Below are positions 7,881 through 16,134 of a stretch of DNA of 44,338 nt, piece after piece (the stretch's first letter is position 1; every line of letters starts with the position of its first letter). Under the pieces are notes generated by a model. That model saw only the letters and a list, made by a program, of their open reading frames with translations, ran no database searches and was not told where the DNA came from. A program made the position numbers and the translations under genes. The DNA is taken from assembly GCA_013816895.1 (NCBI GenBank), contig JACDDR010000007.1, forward strand, positions 21,891-66,228, read 5' to 3'. Origin of the DNA: Bacteroidota bacterium (lineage in GTDB: Bacteria; Bacteroidota; Bacteroidia; B-17B0; Aurantibacillaceae).

Positions 7881-9158
7881 ATGAAAATCATTAAATATAA
7901 AAAGAAAAGAACCATGGATAAGGATCTTCAGCGTCCTGTCTTTGATTCCCAAAGCCTTGAAAAAACAGTTTCTTCAATTTTAGTAAACGTAAAAAAGTCA
8001 GGAGACCGATCCCTTAAAAAATATGCGCTTGCCTTTGATAAAATAAAACTGACATCGATATCAGTAACAAAACAAGAAATTCTACTCGCGAAAAAACTGG
8101 TTCCAACCGAATTAAAAAACGCCATTCTTAATGCAAAAAACAATATTGAAAAATTTCACAGGGCGCAGAAAGAAAATTTTTTACCTGTTGAAACATCGCC
8201 TGGAGTTATGTGCTGGAGAAAGTCGGTAGCTATTGAAAAAGTAGGCCTATACGTACCAGGTGGATCGGCACCCTTATTCTCAACTTTATTGATGCTTGCT
8301 GTTCCGGCAACACTGGCAGGCTGTAAAGAAATAATTGTTTGCACTCCGTGTCAGAAAGACGGAAAAATAAATCCGGTTGTTTTATATGTGGCTTCATTAA
8401 CAGGAATTTCTCGCATCTTTAAAGTCGGAGGCGCTCAGGCAATTGCTGCTATGGCCTACGGAACGGAAACTGTGCCAAGGGTCGATAAAATTTTTGGTCC
8501 GGGTAACCAATATGTAACCTGCGCTAAGAAACTTATTTCTAAAGAAGGTATTGCTATTGACATGCCCGCCGGGCCATCCGAAGTTGCTATTATTGCGGAT
8601 AATAGTTGTGTGCCTGAGTTTGTGGCCGCCGATCTTTTATCACAGGCCGAACACGGGCCGGACAGTCAGGTTGTTCTTGTAAGTGATAACGAAAAGGTTC
8701 TTGAAAAAATAATTTCTCAAATCGAAATTCAGCTGAAAGCGCTTCCGCGTGAAAGCATTGCAAAATCAGCCTTTCGAAACAGTAAGGTAATTCTGGTGAC
8801 AACGCTTGACCAGGGAATGGACCTTCTTAATAGTTACGCACCTGAGCATTTGATCATCGCCTGTAAAAATTATAAAGCGATGTCGGAGAAAGTTGTAAAT
8901 GCAGGCTCGGTGTTTCTTGGAAATTATTCCTGCGAAAGCGCGGGCGATTATGCTTCCGGAACCAATCATACCTTGCCTACCAACGGCCACGCAAAAGCCT
9001 TCAGCGGGGTTTCATTGGACAGTTTTGTAAAAAAAATAACCTTCCAGGAGTTAACAAAAAAAGGAATACGTAACCTTGGCCCTTCTATTGAATTAATGGC
9101 GGCAGCCGAAGGACTATTTGCCCACAAAAATGCAGTTAGCGTCAGATTAAAAAAATAA
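7881..9158 (+). CDS. hisD: Histidinol dehydrogenase
   Basis: Last two oxidations, histidinol to histidine with NAD and zinc. 425 residues. Family signatures visible: GLYVPGGSAPLFST (about 114-127), KIFGPGNQYVTCAK, DMPAGPSEV, and LSQAEHGPDSQ, which carries the conserved zinc/catalytic Gln and His. C-terminal SGTNHTLPT with a catalytic-type His is present. The start at 7881 (MKIIKYKKK) gives the usual N-terminus; ATG 7914 is an alternative. 21-base gap from hisG. Confidence 0.97.
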   Translation: MKIIKYKKKRTMDKDLQRPVFDSQSLEKTVSSILVNVKKSGDRSLKKYALAFDKIKLTSISVTKQEILLAKKLVPTELKNAILNAKNNIEKFHRAQKENFLPVETSPGVMCWRKSVAIEKVGLYVPGGSAPLFSTLLMLAVPATLAGCKEIIVCTPCQKDGKINPVVLYVASLTGISRIFKVGGAQAIAAMAYGTETVPRVDKIFGPGNQYVTCAKKLISKEGIAIDMPAGPSEVAIIADNSCVPEFVAADLLSQAEHGPDSQVVLVSDNEKVLEKIISQIEIQLKALPRESIAKSAFRNSKVILVTTLDQGMDLLNSYAPEHLIIACKNYKAMSEKVVNAGSVFLGNYSCESAGDYASGTNHTLPTNGHAKAFSGVSLDSFVKKITFQELTKKGIRNLGPSIELMAAAEGLFAHKNAVSVRLKK

Positions 9159-9160
9159 CC

Positions 9161-10219
9161 ATGGCTTTTCAATTAGAGCAAATTATCAGAAAAAATATAA
9201 AAGATCTTAAACCTTATTCTTCCGCGCGCGATGAATTTAAAGGTAAAGAAGGCATATTTTTTGATGCGAATGAAAATCCCTATCATTCTCTTTTATCCGA
9301 AAATTTTAACCGCTACCCCGACCCGCAGCAACTTGATCTCAAAAAAAAGATTAGCCTCATAAAAGAATTGCCAATAGAAAATATTTTTTTAGGGAACGGA
9401 AGCGACGAAGCCATTGATATTTTATTCCGCGCATTTTGCAATCCCGGAATCGACAATGTGGTTATTTGTCCACCAACCTATGGCATGTATGAAGTATCGG
9501 CTAATATTAATGATGTAAAAATTATTGAGGCGGCCTTAACAGCCGAAGATTTCCAGCTCAATACTGAACGTGTTTTACAGGCTATAACGCCTGAAACAAA
9601 ATTAATTTTTATTTGTTGTCCGAACAACCCAACAGGCAACGGCGTAAAATGGGCCTCTATAAAAATAATTCTTGAAAGTTTCAGAGGCATTGTTGTTGTT
9701 GACGAAGCTTACATTAATTTTGCATCCTATGATAGTCTTATCCCCGAACTCCTTAATTACCCCAACCTGGTTATACTTCAAACACTCTCAAAAGCATGGG
9801 GATTGGCCGGATTAAGAATAGGAATGGCTTTTGCTTCCGAAAAAATCATTCACCTCTTTAATAAAATAAAACCGCCATATAATATAAATACAGCCTCTCA
9901 ATACCAGGCAATAAAGGCTTTGGATAAGGTGGAAGAAATAAACCTGATGATTCAAAACATTATCAGTGAAAGAGAAATGCTTCGCCATGAGTTAAAAAGA
10001 TTGCCCTTTGTTATTACAGTATTTCCAAGCGAAGCCAATTTTTTGTTAGTTAAAGTAAATGCGCCGGACGACATTTATAAGTACCTTACTTCAAACAACA
10101 TTATTGTACGAAACCGGAGTAAAATTAAATTATGCGAAGGCTGCCTCCGTATAACCGTTGGAACGCCGGGAGAAAATCAGCTCTTACTTAACGCCTTAAA
10201 AAACTTTAATCAGTTATAA
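9161..10219 (+). CDS. hisC: Histidinol-phosphate aminotransferase
   Basis: PLP enzyme transaminating imidazole-acetol phosphate with glutamate. 352 residues, fold type I. FLGNGSDEAID at about 76-86 binds cofactor phosphate; PNNPTGN at 154-160, the PLP-ring Asp in VDEAYINF (181), and Schiff-base K211 in TLSKAWGLAGLR are all in place; the R of NRSKIKLCEGCLRITVG near the C-terminus contacts the substrate carboxylate in this family. ATG is two bases after the hisD stop; its own stop overlaps the hisB start (TAATG). Confidence 0.96.
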   Translation: MAFQLEQIIRKNIKDLKPYSSARDEFKGKEGIFFDANENPYHSLLSENFNRYPDPQQLDLKKKISLIKELPIENIFLGNGSDEAIDILFRAFCNPGIDNVVICPPTYGMYEVSANINDVKIIEAALTAEDFQLNTERVLQAITPETKLIFICCPNNPTGNGVKWASIKIILESFRGIVVVDEAYINFASYDSLIPELLNYPNLVILQTLSKAWGLAGLRIGMAFASEKIIHLFNKIKPPYNINTASQYQAIKALDKVEEINLMIQNIISEREMLRHELKRLPFVITVFPSEANFLLVKVNAPDDIYKYLTSNNIIVRNRSKIKLCEGCLRITVGTPGENQLLLNALKNFNQL

Positions 10220-11322
10220 TGAAAAAAATATTATTTATTGACAGGGACGGAACGCTTGTGAAAGAACCACCCGAAACTTTTCAGGTGGATAGTTTTGATG
10301 TTCTTGAATTTGTTCCGGGTGTATTTACATGGCTAGGAAAAATTGCGCGTGAATTGGATTATGAATTGGTGATGGTTACCAATCAGGATGGCCTTGGCAC
10401 TTCCTCGTTCCCGGAAACATCGTTCTGGCCTGTACAAAATTTTATTATCAGGGCTTTTGAAAATGAAGGCGTGACTTTTTCAGAAGTGTGCATTGATAAA
10501 AGTTTTGAAAAAGAAAATAAAAGCACCCGCAAGCCTGATACGGGCATGCTTACCAAGTATCTTTCGGAAACTTATAATCTTAAAGATTCATATGTAATCG
10601 GTGACAGAATTACAGATATTAAACTAGCAAACAACTTAGGGTGCAAGTCGGTTTTTTTAAAGAACTATGAAATTCCTTTGAACGAAACGGCAGATTTGGT
10701 GGTGGTTTCCTGGGAAGAAATTTACAATTATTTGAAACTTCCCTTACGCGTATCAGAACACGCCCGAAAAACAAATGAAACCAGTATTGAGGTAAAAATA
10801 AATCTGGATGGCTCAGGAAAATCCAACATAAAAACAGGCCTGAGTTTTTTTGATCATATGTTGGAGCAACTGTCGCGTCATGGAAATATTGATCTGGAGA
10901 TCACGGCCCGCGGCGATCTGCACATTGACGAACATCATACCATTGAAGATACAGGAATCACGCTTGGAGAAGCATTCGCTAAAGCTATTGGAAATAAAAA
11001 AGGAATGGAGCGCTATGGATTTTGTTTACCAATGGATGATTGTCTTGCACAGGTGGCGATTGATTTCGGTGGCAGAAACTGGATTGAATGGAACGCGGAA
11101 TTTAAGCGCGAAAAAATAGGCGACATGCCAACAGAAATGTTTTTTCATTTCTTTAAATCCTTCAGCGACGCCTGCAAGTGCAATCTCAACATTAAGGCCG
11201 AAGGAACCAATGAACATCACAAAATAGAAGCGATTTTTAAATCCTTTGCCAAAGCCATTAAATTTGCCCTGAAGCGCGATGCAAACAATAATGAATTACC
11301 AAGTACAAAAGGAATATTATAA
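10219..11322 (+). CDS. hisB: Bifunctional histidinol-phosphatase / imidazoleglycerol-phosphate dehydratase
   Basis: Two pathway steps fused in one 367-residue protein. N-terminal HAD phosphatase: FIDRDGT with nucleophile D8 and D10, and the later GDRITDIKLA acidic motif. C-terminal Mn-dependent dehydratase from about 178: FFDHMLEQLSRHG, DEHHTIEDTG (paired metal His), then the inverted copy NEHHKIEAIFKSFAKA. The fusion is shared by Enterobacteria and Bacteroidota and explains why no separate HisN/HisJ is seen. It overlaps hisC by one base and directly abuts hisH. Confidence 0.97.
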   Translation: MKKILFIDRDGTLVKEPPETFQVDSFDVLEFVPGVFTWLGKIARELDYELVMVTNQDGLGTSSFPETSFWPVQNFIIRAFENEGVTFSEVCIDKSFEKENKSTRKPDTGMLTKYLSETYNLKDSYVIGDRITDIKLANNLGCKSVFLKNYEIPLNETADLVVVSWEEIYNYLKLPLRVSEHARKTNETSIEVKINLDGSGKSNIKTGLSFFDHMLEQLSRHGNIDLEITARGDLHIDEHHTIEDTGITLGEAFAKAIGNKKGMERYGFCLPMDDCLAQVAIDFGGRNWIEWNAEFKREKIGDMPTEMFFHFFKSFSDACKCNLNIKAEGTNEHHKIEAIFKSFAKAIKFALKRDANNNELPSTKGIL

Positions 11323-11910
11323 ATGAATGTTGTAATCATTAAATATAACGCCGGGAATACAAAGTCTGTATCCTTTGCTTTGGAACGCCTTGGGATTGAA
11401 CCGGTGATAAGCGATGACAGGGAAATTATTTCTTCGGCCGATAAAGTTATTTTTCCCGGAGTTGGTCAGGCAAGCACGGCGATGGCTTATCTCAGGGAAA
11501 AGCAACTTGACAAAACAATAATTAGTTTAAAACAACCCGTTTTAGGAATTTGTCTGGGTATGCAATTATTATGTAACCGCTCTGAAGAAGGAGATACTGA
11601 CTGTCTTGGAATTATTGCAGAAGATATAATAAAATTTAAAGGCGAATTAAAGGTTCCGCAGGTTGGCTGGAACAACATTACAGATTTGCAAACGCCCCTG
11701 TTTAAAAACATTGAGGATCGATCGTTTTTTTATTTCGTACACAGCTACTATCTTCCAATTTGCAGTTCAACAATTAGTACTACCGATTATATTGTACCTT
11801 TTAGTTCAGCGGTTAAAAAAAATAATTTTTACGGGGTACAATTTCACCCCGAAAAATCAGGTATTTCAGGTGAACAGCTCATTAAAAACTTTATAGAGTG
11901 TCATGATTAA
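11323..11910 (+). CDS. hisH: Imidazole glycerol phosphate synthase glutaminase subunit HisH
   Basis: Class I glutaminase that hydrolyses glutamine and channels ammonia to HisF. 195 residues. Nucleophile C77 in GICLGMQLL and the H175/E177 pair in QFHPEKSG complete the triad. The oxyanion-strand segment FPGVGQAS near 45-51 is as expected. The ATG follows the hisB stop directly and the end overlaps hisA by eight bases, so translation is likely coupled. Confidence 0.97.
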   Translation: MNVVIIKYNAGNTKSVSFALERLGIEPVISDDREIISSADKVIFPGVGQASTAMAYLREKQLDKTIISLKQPVLGICLGMQLLCNRSEEGDTDCLGIIAEDIIKFKGELKVPQVGWNNITDLQTPLFKNIEDRSFFYFVHSYYLPICSSTISTTDYIVPFSSAVKKNNFYGVQFHPEKSGISGEQLIKNFIECHD

Positions 11911-12643
11911 GGATCCATTCCAGATAATCCCTGCTATTGATGTGATTGGCGGCAAATGCGTGAGATTATCGCAAGGTGATTACAATCACAAAACAGTTTA
12001 CGACCAAGCGCCCCTGGAAGTTGCCATAGAGCTTGAAGACAATGGTATTACAAGGCTCCATCTTGTTGATCTGGATGGAGCAAAAAAAGGGGAACCTGTT
12101 AATTTAAAAGTTCTGGAAACAATTGCCAATAAAACCAAACTGATCATTGATTTTGGAGGAGGCCTTAAAACAGAAGAAAATTCCGAATCCGCTTTTAATG
12201 CGGGAGCCGCAATTATTGTAGTGGGAAGCTTAGCGGTTAAAAATCCCATTCTTTTCTTGGAATGGCTTGATAAATATGGCCCGGCTAAAGTTCTATTGGG
12301 AGCCGATGTTAAAGAAGAAATGATCGCAATAGCAGGGTGGACTGAAACAACACAAACAAACGTTCTTGATTTTTTAAAAACAAATATTTCAAAAGGTTTA
12401 ACTCAGGCGTTTTGTACAGATATAAGCAAGGATGGGATGCTGCAAGGACCTTCATTGGAACTTTATAAAAAAATTCTTACCGCGTCCCCCGAACTTAATC
12501 TGATAGCAAGTGGAGGAGTAACAACCATTACAGATATTTATTCACTTCAGGAGGCTGGATGCTGCGGAGCCATTATTGGTAAAGCTCTTTATGAAAAACG
12601 GATAACATTCTCTGAATTAAAAAAGTTTGTCTATGCTAACTAA
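11903..12643 (+). CDS. hisA: ProFAR isomerase HisA
   Basis: (beta-alpha)8-barrel isomerase opening the ProFAR ribose (Amadori rearrangement). 246 residues. Seen: [18 protein letters not shown] with catalytic-type Asp near residue 11, [12 protein letters not shown], phosphate-binding GGGLKT and ASGGVTT, and the second catalytic Asp in TDISKDGML. It is distinguished from HisF by the GGKCVRLxxGD start. It overlaps hisH by 8 and hisF by 11 bases. Confidence 0.97.
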   Translation: MIKDPFQIIPAIDVIGGKCVRLSQGDYNHKTVYDQAPLEVAIELEDNGITRLHLVDLDGAKKGEPVNLKVLETIANKTKLIIDFGGGLKTEENSESAFNAGAAIIVVGSLAVKNPILFLEWLDKYGPAKVLLGADVKEEMIAIAGWTETTQTNVLDFLKTNISKGLTQAFCTDISKDGMLQGPSLELYKKILTASPELNLIASGGVTTITDIYSLQEAGCCGAIIGKALYEKRITFSELKKFVYAN

Positions 12644-13388
12644 GCGTATTATTCCATGCCTTGATATAAAAGATGGCCGCACCGTAAAAGGCGTGAACTT
12701 TGAAAACCTTATGGACGCCGGAGATCCTGTAGAGCTTGCCGTACGTTATTGCAAAGAAGGCGCTGATGAATTGGTTTTCCTTGATATTTCAGCCACACAT
12801 GAAAAAAGAAAAACACTGGCTGGCCTCATTACTACTATTGCTAAAAATATCAACATACCCTTTACGGTGGGCGGAGGCATTAACTCGGCAGAAGATGTTT
12901 TTTTACTGTTAAACGCAGGCGCCGATAAAGTCTCGGTGAACAGCGCGGCTTTTAAAAATCCTGAAATCATTTCACACATTACAAAACAATTCGGAAGCCA
13001 GTGCCTTGTTCTTGCGATCGACACAAAGTTTGAAGATAATGATTGGAAGGTGTATTTAAACGGCGGCAGAATAAAAACAGATAAAAAAACAATTGATTGG
13101 GCGGTAGAAGTTGCAAACCTTGGTGCCGGAGAGATTTTGTTAACTTCCATGAATAACGATGGAACTAAAAATGGCTTTGCCTGTGATATAACAAAACTTG
13201 TTTCATGTAACGTTCAGATTCCGGTAATTGCAAGCGGAGGAGCGGGAACCATGCAACATTTTGAAGACGTGTTTAAAAAAGGAAATGCAGATGCCGCGCT
13301 TGCTGCCAGTGTTTTTCATTATAATGAAATAAAAATAAACGCACTTAAACAACAACTAAAAAACAAAAACATAGAGGTTAGAATTTAA
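12633..13388 (+). CDS. hisF: Imidazole glycerol phosphate synthase cyclase subunit HisF
   Basis: Barrel cyclase that joins PRFAR and ammonia, giving IGP and AICAR. 251 residues from ATG 12633 ([16 protein letters not shown]), the classical HisF N-terminus; a TTG two codons earlier is not needed. Catalytic Asp in CLDIKDG (about 11) and the second Asp in [11 protein letters not shown] are present, with phosphate loops VGGGINS and ASGGAGT. Starts inside the hisA 3' end, forming the complex with HisH from the same transcript. Confidence 0.97.
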   Translation: MLTKRIIPCLDIKDGRTVKGVNFENLMDAGDPVELAVRYCKEGADELVFLDISATHEKRKTLAGLITTIAKNINIPFTVGGGINSAEDVFLLLNAGADKVSVNSAAFKNPEIISHITKQFGSQCLVLAIDTKFEDNDWKVYLNGGRIKTDKKTIDWAVEVANLGAGEILLTSMNNDGTKNGFACDITKLVSCNVQIPVIASGGAGTMQHFEDVFKKGNADAALAASVFHYNEIKINALKQQLKNKNIEVRI

Positions 13389-13394
13389 AATTAT

Positions 13395-13991
13395 ATGCAG
13401 ATAAATTTTTTAAAATATTCCGACGGGCTTGTGCCGGCAATTATCCAGGACCCGCAAACGTCTAAAGTTTTAATGCTTGGTTTTATGAACGAAGAGGCTT
13501 TCCTTAAAACCCAGGAATTAAACAAAGTAACATTTTTCAGCAGGGTCAAAAAAAGATTGTGGACCAAAGGAGAGGAAAGCGGGAATTTTTTACTGGTAAA
13601 GGACATCAGGATGGATTGCGATAACGACACCTTGCTTATTAAAGCTGAGCCTCAGGGCGTGGTGTGTCATACAGGCGCCGATACCTGCTTTAATGAAATA
13701 AATAAGCCCGATAGTTTTTTATTTGAACTTGAAAAAATAATTCAATTGCGCAAAAAAGAGCCTTCGGCCTCTTCTTATACGTCAGATCTATTTGGCAAAG
13801 GCATTAACAAAATTGCGCAAAAAGTTGGGGAAGAAGCCATAGAATTGGTTATTGAATCCAAAGACAACAATAAAGAACTTTTTCTCGGCGAAGCTGCAGA
13901 TCTTTTATTTCATTACATGATCCTTTTAACCGAAAAAGGGTTTTCCCTTGCCGATGTTGTTTCTGTTTTAGAGGAAAGAAACTCCAAATAA
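13395..13991 (+). CDS. hisI: Bifunctional PR-AMP cyclohydrolase / PR-ATP pyrophosphatase
   Basis: Steps two and three of the pathway in one protein (HisIE). 198 residues. HisI half: VLMLGFMNEEAF, the zinc-binding DCDNDTLL segment, and HTGADTCF. HisE half from about 107: MazG-like helix with GKGINKIAQKVGEEAIELVIES and EAADLLFHYMIL carrying acidic Mg ligands. It is the last gene of the operon; with it all activities from PRPP to histidine are encoded in 7 kb. Confidence 0.96.
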   Translation: MQINFLKYSDGLVPAIIQDPQTSKVLMLGFMNEEAFLKTQELNKVTFFSRVKKRLWTKGEESGNFLLVKDIRMDCDNDTLLIKAEPQGVVCHTGADTCFNEINKPDSFLFELEKIIQLRKKEPSASSYTSDLFGKGINKIAQKVGEEAIELVIESKDNNKELFLGEAADLLFHYMILLTEKGFSLADVVSVLEERNSK

Positions 13992-14079
13992 TTTTTGGTG
14001 AATGTTGAATCGAACTGAGAAGGATAATTTTGACACTGATTCATAATAACGCCTGGAAATGCGTTCGTTCCTATCTTTT

Positions 14080-15654
14080 TTATTTCTTCCATTTGTTTAA
14101 AATGCGTTCCACGTATTTTTCGGGAGTAAGAAGCGCCTTTTGGATTCGATTTGCATAGCGGATACTATCCAGAATTTCTTTTTGTTTTTCTTCCAGGATT
14201 TCTTTTTGTTTCTCAATCAGTCCTTTTTGAGTTTCTATGATCTTAAAGCGTTTCCAAAGAAAAAAGGAAAACACACTCACAATAATTAAAATTACCAGGC
14301 ATACAACGGAAAGAATTATCTGCCGTGTTTGTTTCGCCTCTTGCTCCACTTGTTCTTTTTCAGCGCTGGAGAGCAGTTTCTGTTTTTCCACTTCGGCTTT
14401 AGCAGTGAGTAACTCTTCCTGTTTTTCAAGTTCCAGTTTGGTTTTCAGCACATTGATCGCGTCATTCTTTTTCTGGAGATTCAAACTATCTTTTAACAAC
14501 AGTGTCTTTTCAAGATAAGCAAGCGCGTTTTTATTATCTCCCTTCTTTTTGCATATTTCATAAAGTAATCGGCAACCTTCTTGCTCCTGTATTAAAGTAT
14601 GACTCAGCTTTGCATGGTTAATTGATTGCTGCGCAAAATCACCAGCTTTTTTTATGTCACCGAGATTAAAGTATGCTTTACCCATTTGTCCGTATACCAG
14701 GCTTAAGCCATAATCGTCTTTCACCTTATAAAAGAAGAAGGAAGCTTTGTCAAGGTAACCAAGCGCCTCTTTATATTGCTTATCGTTTAAGAGAGATACG
14801 CCGATATTGTGGGTAACCCGTGCTATTTCAAACTGGTTTTGAAGTGAATCAAACATGGCGAGACTTGTATTATAAAGTTCAAAGGATTTCACGCGATCTT
14901 TTTCGATTCCGGCAAGGTTACTGATTGCCATCGCTTCAATGTAGAGGTCCTTATTTTTAATGGCCCATTCCCTGGATTTATTGAAATACATTTTAGCTTC
15001 TTCAATATCACCTTTGTCGGAAAATATATTCCCGAGATTACCTGCGATATGCCCGGTGTATTTGTCGTTTTTAAGGTGCTTCGAGATTTTTAATATTTCC
15101 TGCAGTAACACCATCGCTTTTTCAGGGTCTTCCATCCTGGTATACAGATTGGCAATGTTAATCATAACACCAACCATGATGGTTGTATCATGACCTGCTT
15201 TTGCAAGACTCAATGCTTGTTTGTAGCTGGAAAGCGCTTTTGAAAAATCAGCCCTGTTTGCTGAAATAATAGCCAGTTGAGCCAGATTGGCGGCAACTAG
15301 ATTTAAGCGTTTTATTTTTTTAGCGATGCCGAGACTTTGCGCGTAATAAAGAGCCGCTGTAGAATCATCGTCCAGATTCATATAACAATTGCCACTTATT
15401 TGCAGGCATATGGACTGACCATAATCAAAATGAAGATCTTTTGCGAGGTTAAACGCGCGGTTAAAAGTGCTTAAGGCAGTCTCACTTTTACCAGCCTTTA
15501 TATATTCTTTGCCCAGGTTATAAATGGTATAAAATCCGGTAGTATCCCTTGGCACGTTTGCAGCAGCTTTAACGAGCGAATCGGGCTGCGCTGGACAAAC
15601 GAAAGCCAGTAAACAGAAAAAAGAAAGCAGGATATAGGGTATTATATGTTTCAA
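14080..15654 (-). CDS. TPR membrane protein with SpoIIE-type linker but no phosphatase domain
   Basis: 524 residues: signal peptide (about 1-22, ending CPAQ), roughly eight TPR units to about residue 370, an E/K/Q-rich coiled coil, one TM near 446-468, then another coiled coil and the tail DSIRYANRIQKALLTPEKYV ending 11 residues later. The same linker (DSIKYAKRIQEAILPP) in the 672-aa paralogue at 31924-33942 leads into a SpoIIE/PP2C phosphatase. Here the stop comes directly after the linker and only 88 bases separate it from hisI, so no lost domain is hidden downstream. Probably a periplasmic TPR sensor whose output is by protein contact; function unknown. Confidence 0.8.
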   Translation of the reverse strand: MKHIIPYILLSFFCLLAFVCPAQPDSLVKAAANVPRDTTGFYTIYNLGKEYIKAGKSETALSTFNRAFNLAKDLHFDYGQSICLQISGNCYMNLDDDSTAALYYAQSLGIAKKIKRLNLVAANLAQLAIISANRADFSKALSSYKQALSLAKAGHDTTIMVGVMINIANLYTRMEDPEKAMVLLQEILKISKHLKNDKYTGHIAGNLGNIFSDKGDIEEAKMYFNKSREWAIKNKDLYIEAMAISNLAGIEKDRVKSFELYNTSLAMFDSLQNQFEIARVTHNIGVSLLNDKQYKEALGYLDKASFFFYKVKDDYGLSLVYGQMGKAYFNLGDIKKAGDFAQQSINHAKLSHTLIQEQEGCRLLYEICKKKGDNKNALAYLEKTLLLKDSLNLQKKNDAINVLKTKLELEKQEELLTAKAEVEKQKLLSSAEKEQVEQEAKQTRQIILSVVCLVILIIVSVFSFFLWKRFKIIETQKGLIEKQKEILEEKQKEILDSIRYANRIQKALLTPEKYVERILNKWKK

Positions 15655-15711
15655 AGGAAGAAATAATCAAAACAAGGTAGTAATTTTTTAATGCTTATTT
15701 ATTTGTTCTAT

Positions 15712-15847
15712 TAAATTTTACAGCGCTTCTTAGCACAGAGGAAGTACTGCCAAACAATTCCCCTTACGCTTGGATTAGCTGCCGCTGATCCGGGAGGAGT
15801 TAATGCCCAACAAAACCTTTTTCGCGAAAAGCGAAAAATGGTTTTTT
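15712..15847 (+). ncRNA. Candidate small structured RNA with own promoter and terminator
   Basis: A non-coding stretch with, in order: TAAATTTT (15712-15719, one mismatch to TAnnTTTG); an imperfect hairpin 15725-15747; a perfect 8-pair hairpin GGATTAGC/GCTGATCC (15772-15791, TGCC loop, one G-T); flanking C- and G-rich strands (about 15760-15763 and 15792-15794) that can extend it; and an intrinsic terminator. The size (about 120 nt) and long imperfect hairpin would suit a 6S-like regulator, but I cannot identify it. No ORF with credible start fits. Confidence 0.4.
15814..15847 (+). terminator. Intrinsic terminator, plus strand
   Basis: Stem 15818-15825 (TTTTTCGC) with 15831-15838 (GCGAAAAA), GAAAA loop, extended outward by CC/GG across one bulged T, followed by T6 at 15842-15847. 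No protein gene on the plus strand precedes it, which supports a short upstream RNA. Confidence 0.7.
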
Positions 15848-15897
15848 GTTTTCTTTTCGTCATGAAAGCAAAAGCTTTCTTTCCTCAAAGAAAACAA

Positions 15898-15928
15898 AAA
15901 ACCCCTTCAGCTTCGCTGAAAGGGTTTT
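15898..15928 (-). terminator. Intrinsic terminator of tRNA-Gln
   Basis: Stem 15898-15911 with 15915-15928, 13 of 14 positions paired (C15905/A15921 mismatched), TTC loop on the plus strand, and on the minus strand a GGGG followed by T6. It lies five bases beyond the tRNA 3' end. Confidence 0.85.
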
Positions 15929-15932
15929 GTTG

Positions 15933-16003
15933 TTGCCCGAGCTGGATTCGAACCAACATAGTCGGTACCAAAAACCGAAGTCCTGCCATTAGACGATCGG
16001 GCA
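15933..16003 (-). tRNA. tRNA-Gln (anticodon TTG)
   Basis: Full cloverleaf on the minus strand: acceptor TGCCCGA/TCGGGCA, D arm GTC-TAATGGCA-GGAC, anticodon stem TCGGT/ACCGA with loop TTTTGGT (anticodon TTG, plus-strand bases 15969-15971), T arm GTTGG-TTCGAAT-CCAGC, discriminator A. CCA is not encoded. 71 bases. Single-gene transcript with a consensus promoter and terminator. Confidence 0.97.
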
Positions 16004-16018
16004 TTTTATTCAAGAGTG

Positions 16019-16048
16019 CAAAAATACAAATTTTTTAATTCAATCAAA
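16019..16048 (-). promoter_or_regulatory. tRNA-Gln promoter (TTTG-N18-TATTTTTG)
   Basis: On the minus strand, TTTG (plus 16045-16048) and TATTTTTG (plus 16019-16026) are separated by 18 bases: full matches to the Bacteroidota -33 and -7 elements. The start would lie near 16013, about ten bases before the tRNA. It is the best promoter in the window and supports the phylum assignment. Confidence 0.8.
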
Positions 16049-16134
16049 TATTTTTTCAAAAAAAACGTTGTAATTTATAGCATCTAAACACCGATAAACC
16101 AAGTAAAATACTAACTTCGCAAACATTATTAATT

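Noticed and set aside
12627..12632. TTG start two codons upstream for hisF
   Set aside because: The ATG at 12633 gives the family's N-terminus exactly; the two extra codons add nothing.
13992..14079. Remains of a phosphatase domain after the 524-aa TPR gene (frameshift hypothesis)
   Set aside because: Only 88 bases lie before hisI, too short for a SpoIIE domain, and none of its motifs appear in any frame of the gap.
14055..14090. Terminator between hisI and the TPR gene (AACGC/GCGTT stem)
   Set aside because: Five-pair stem with an eight-base loop and a T-run 12 bases away; too weak to call.
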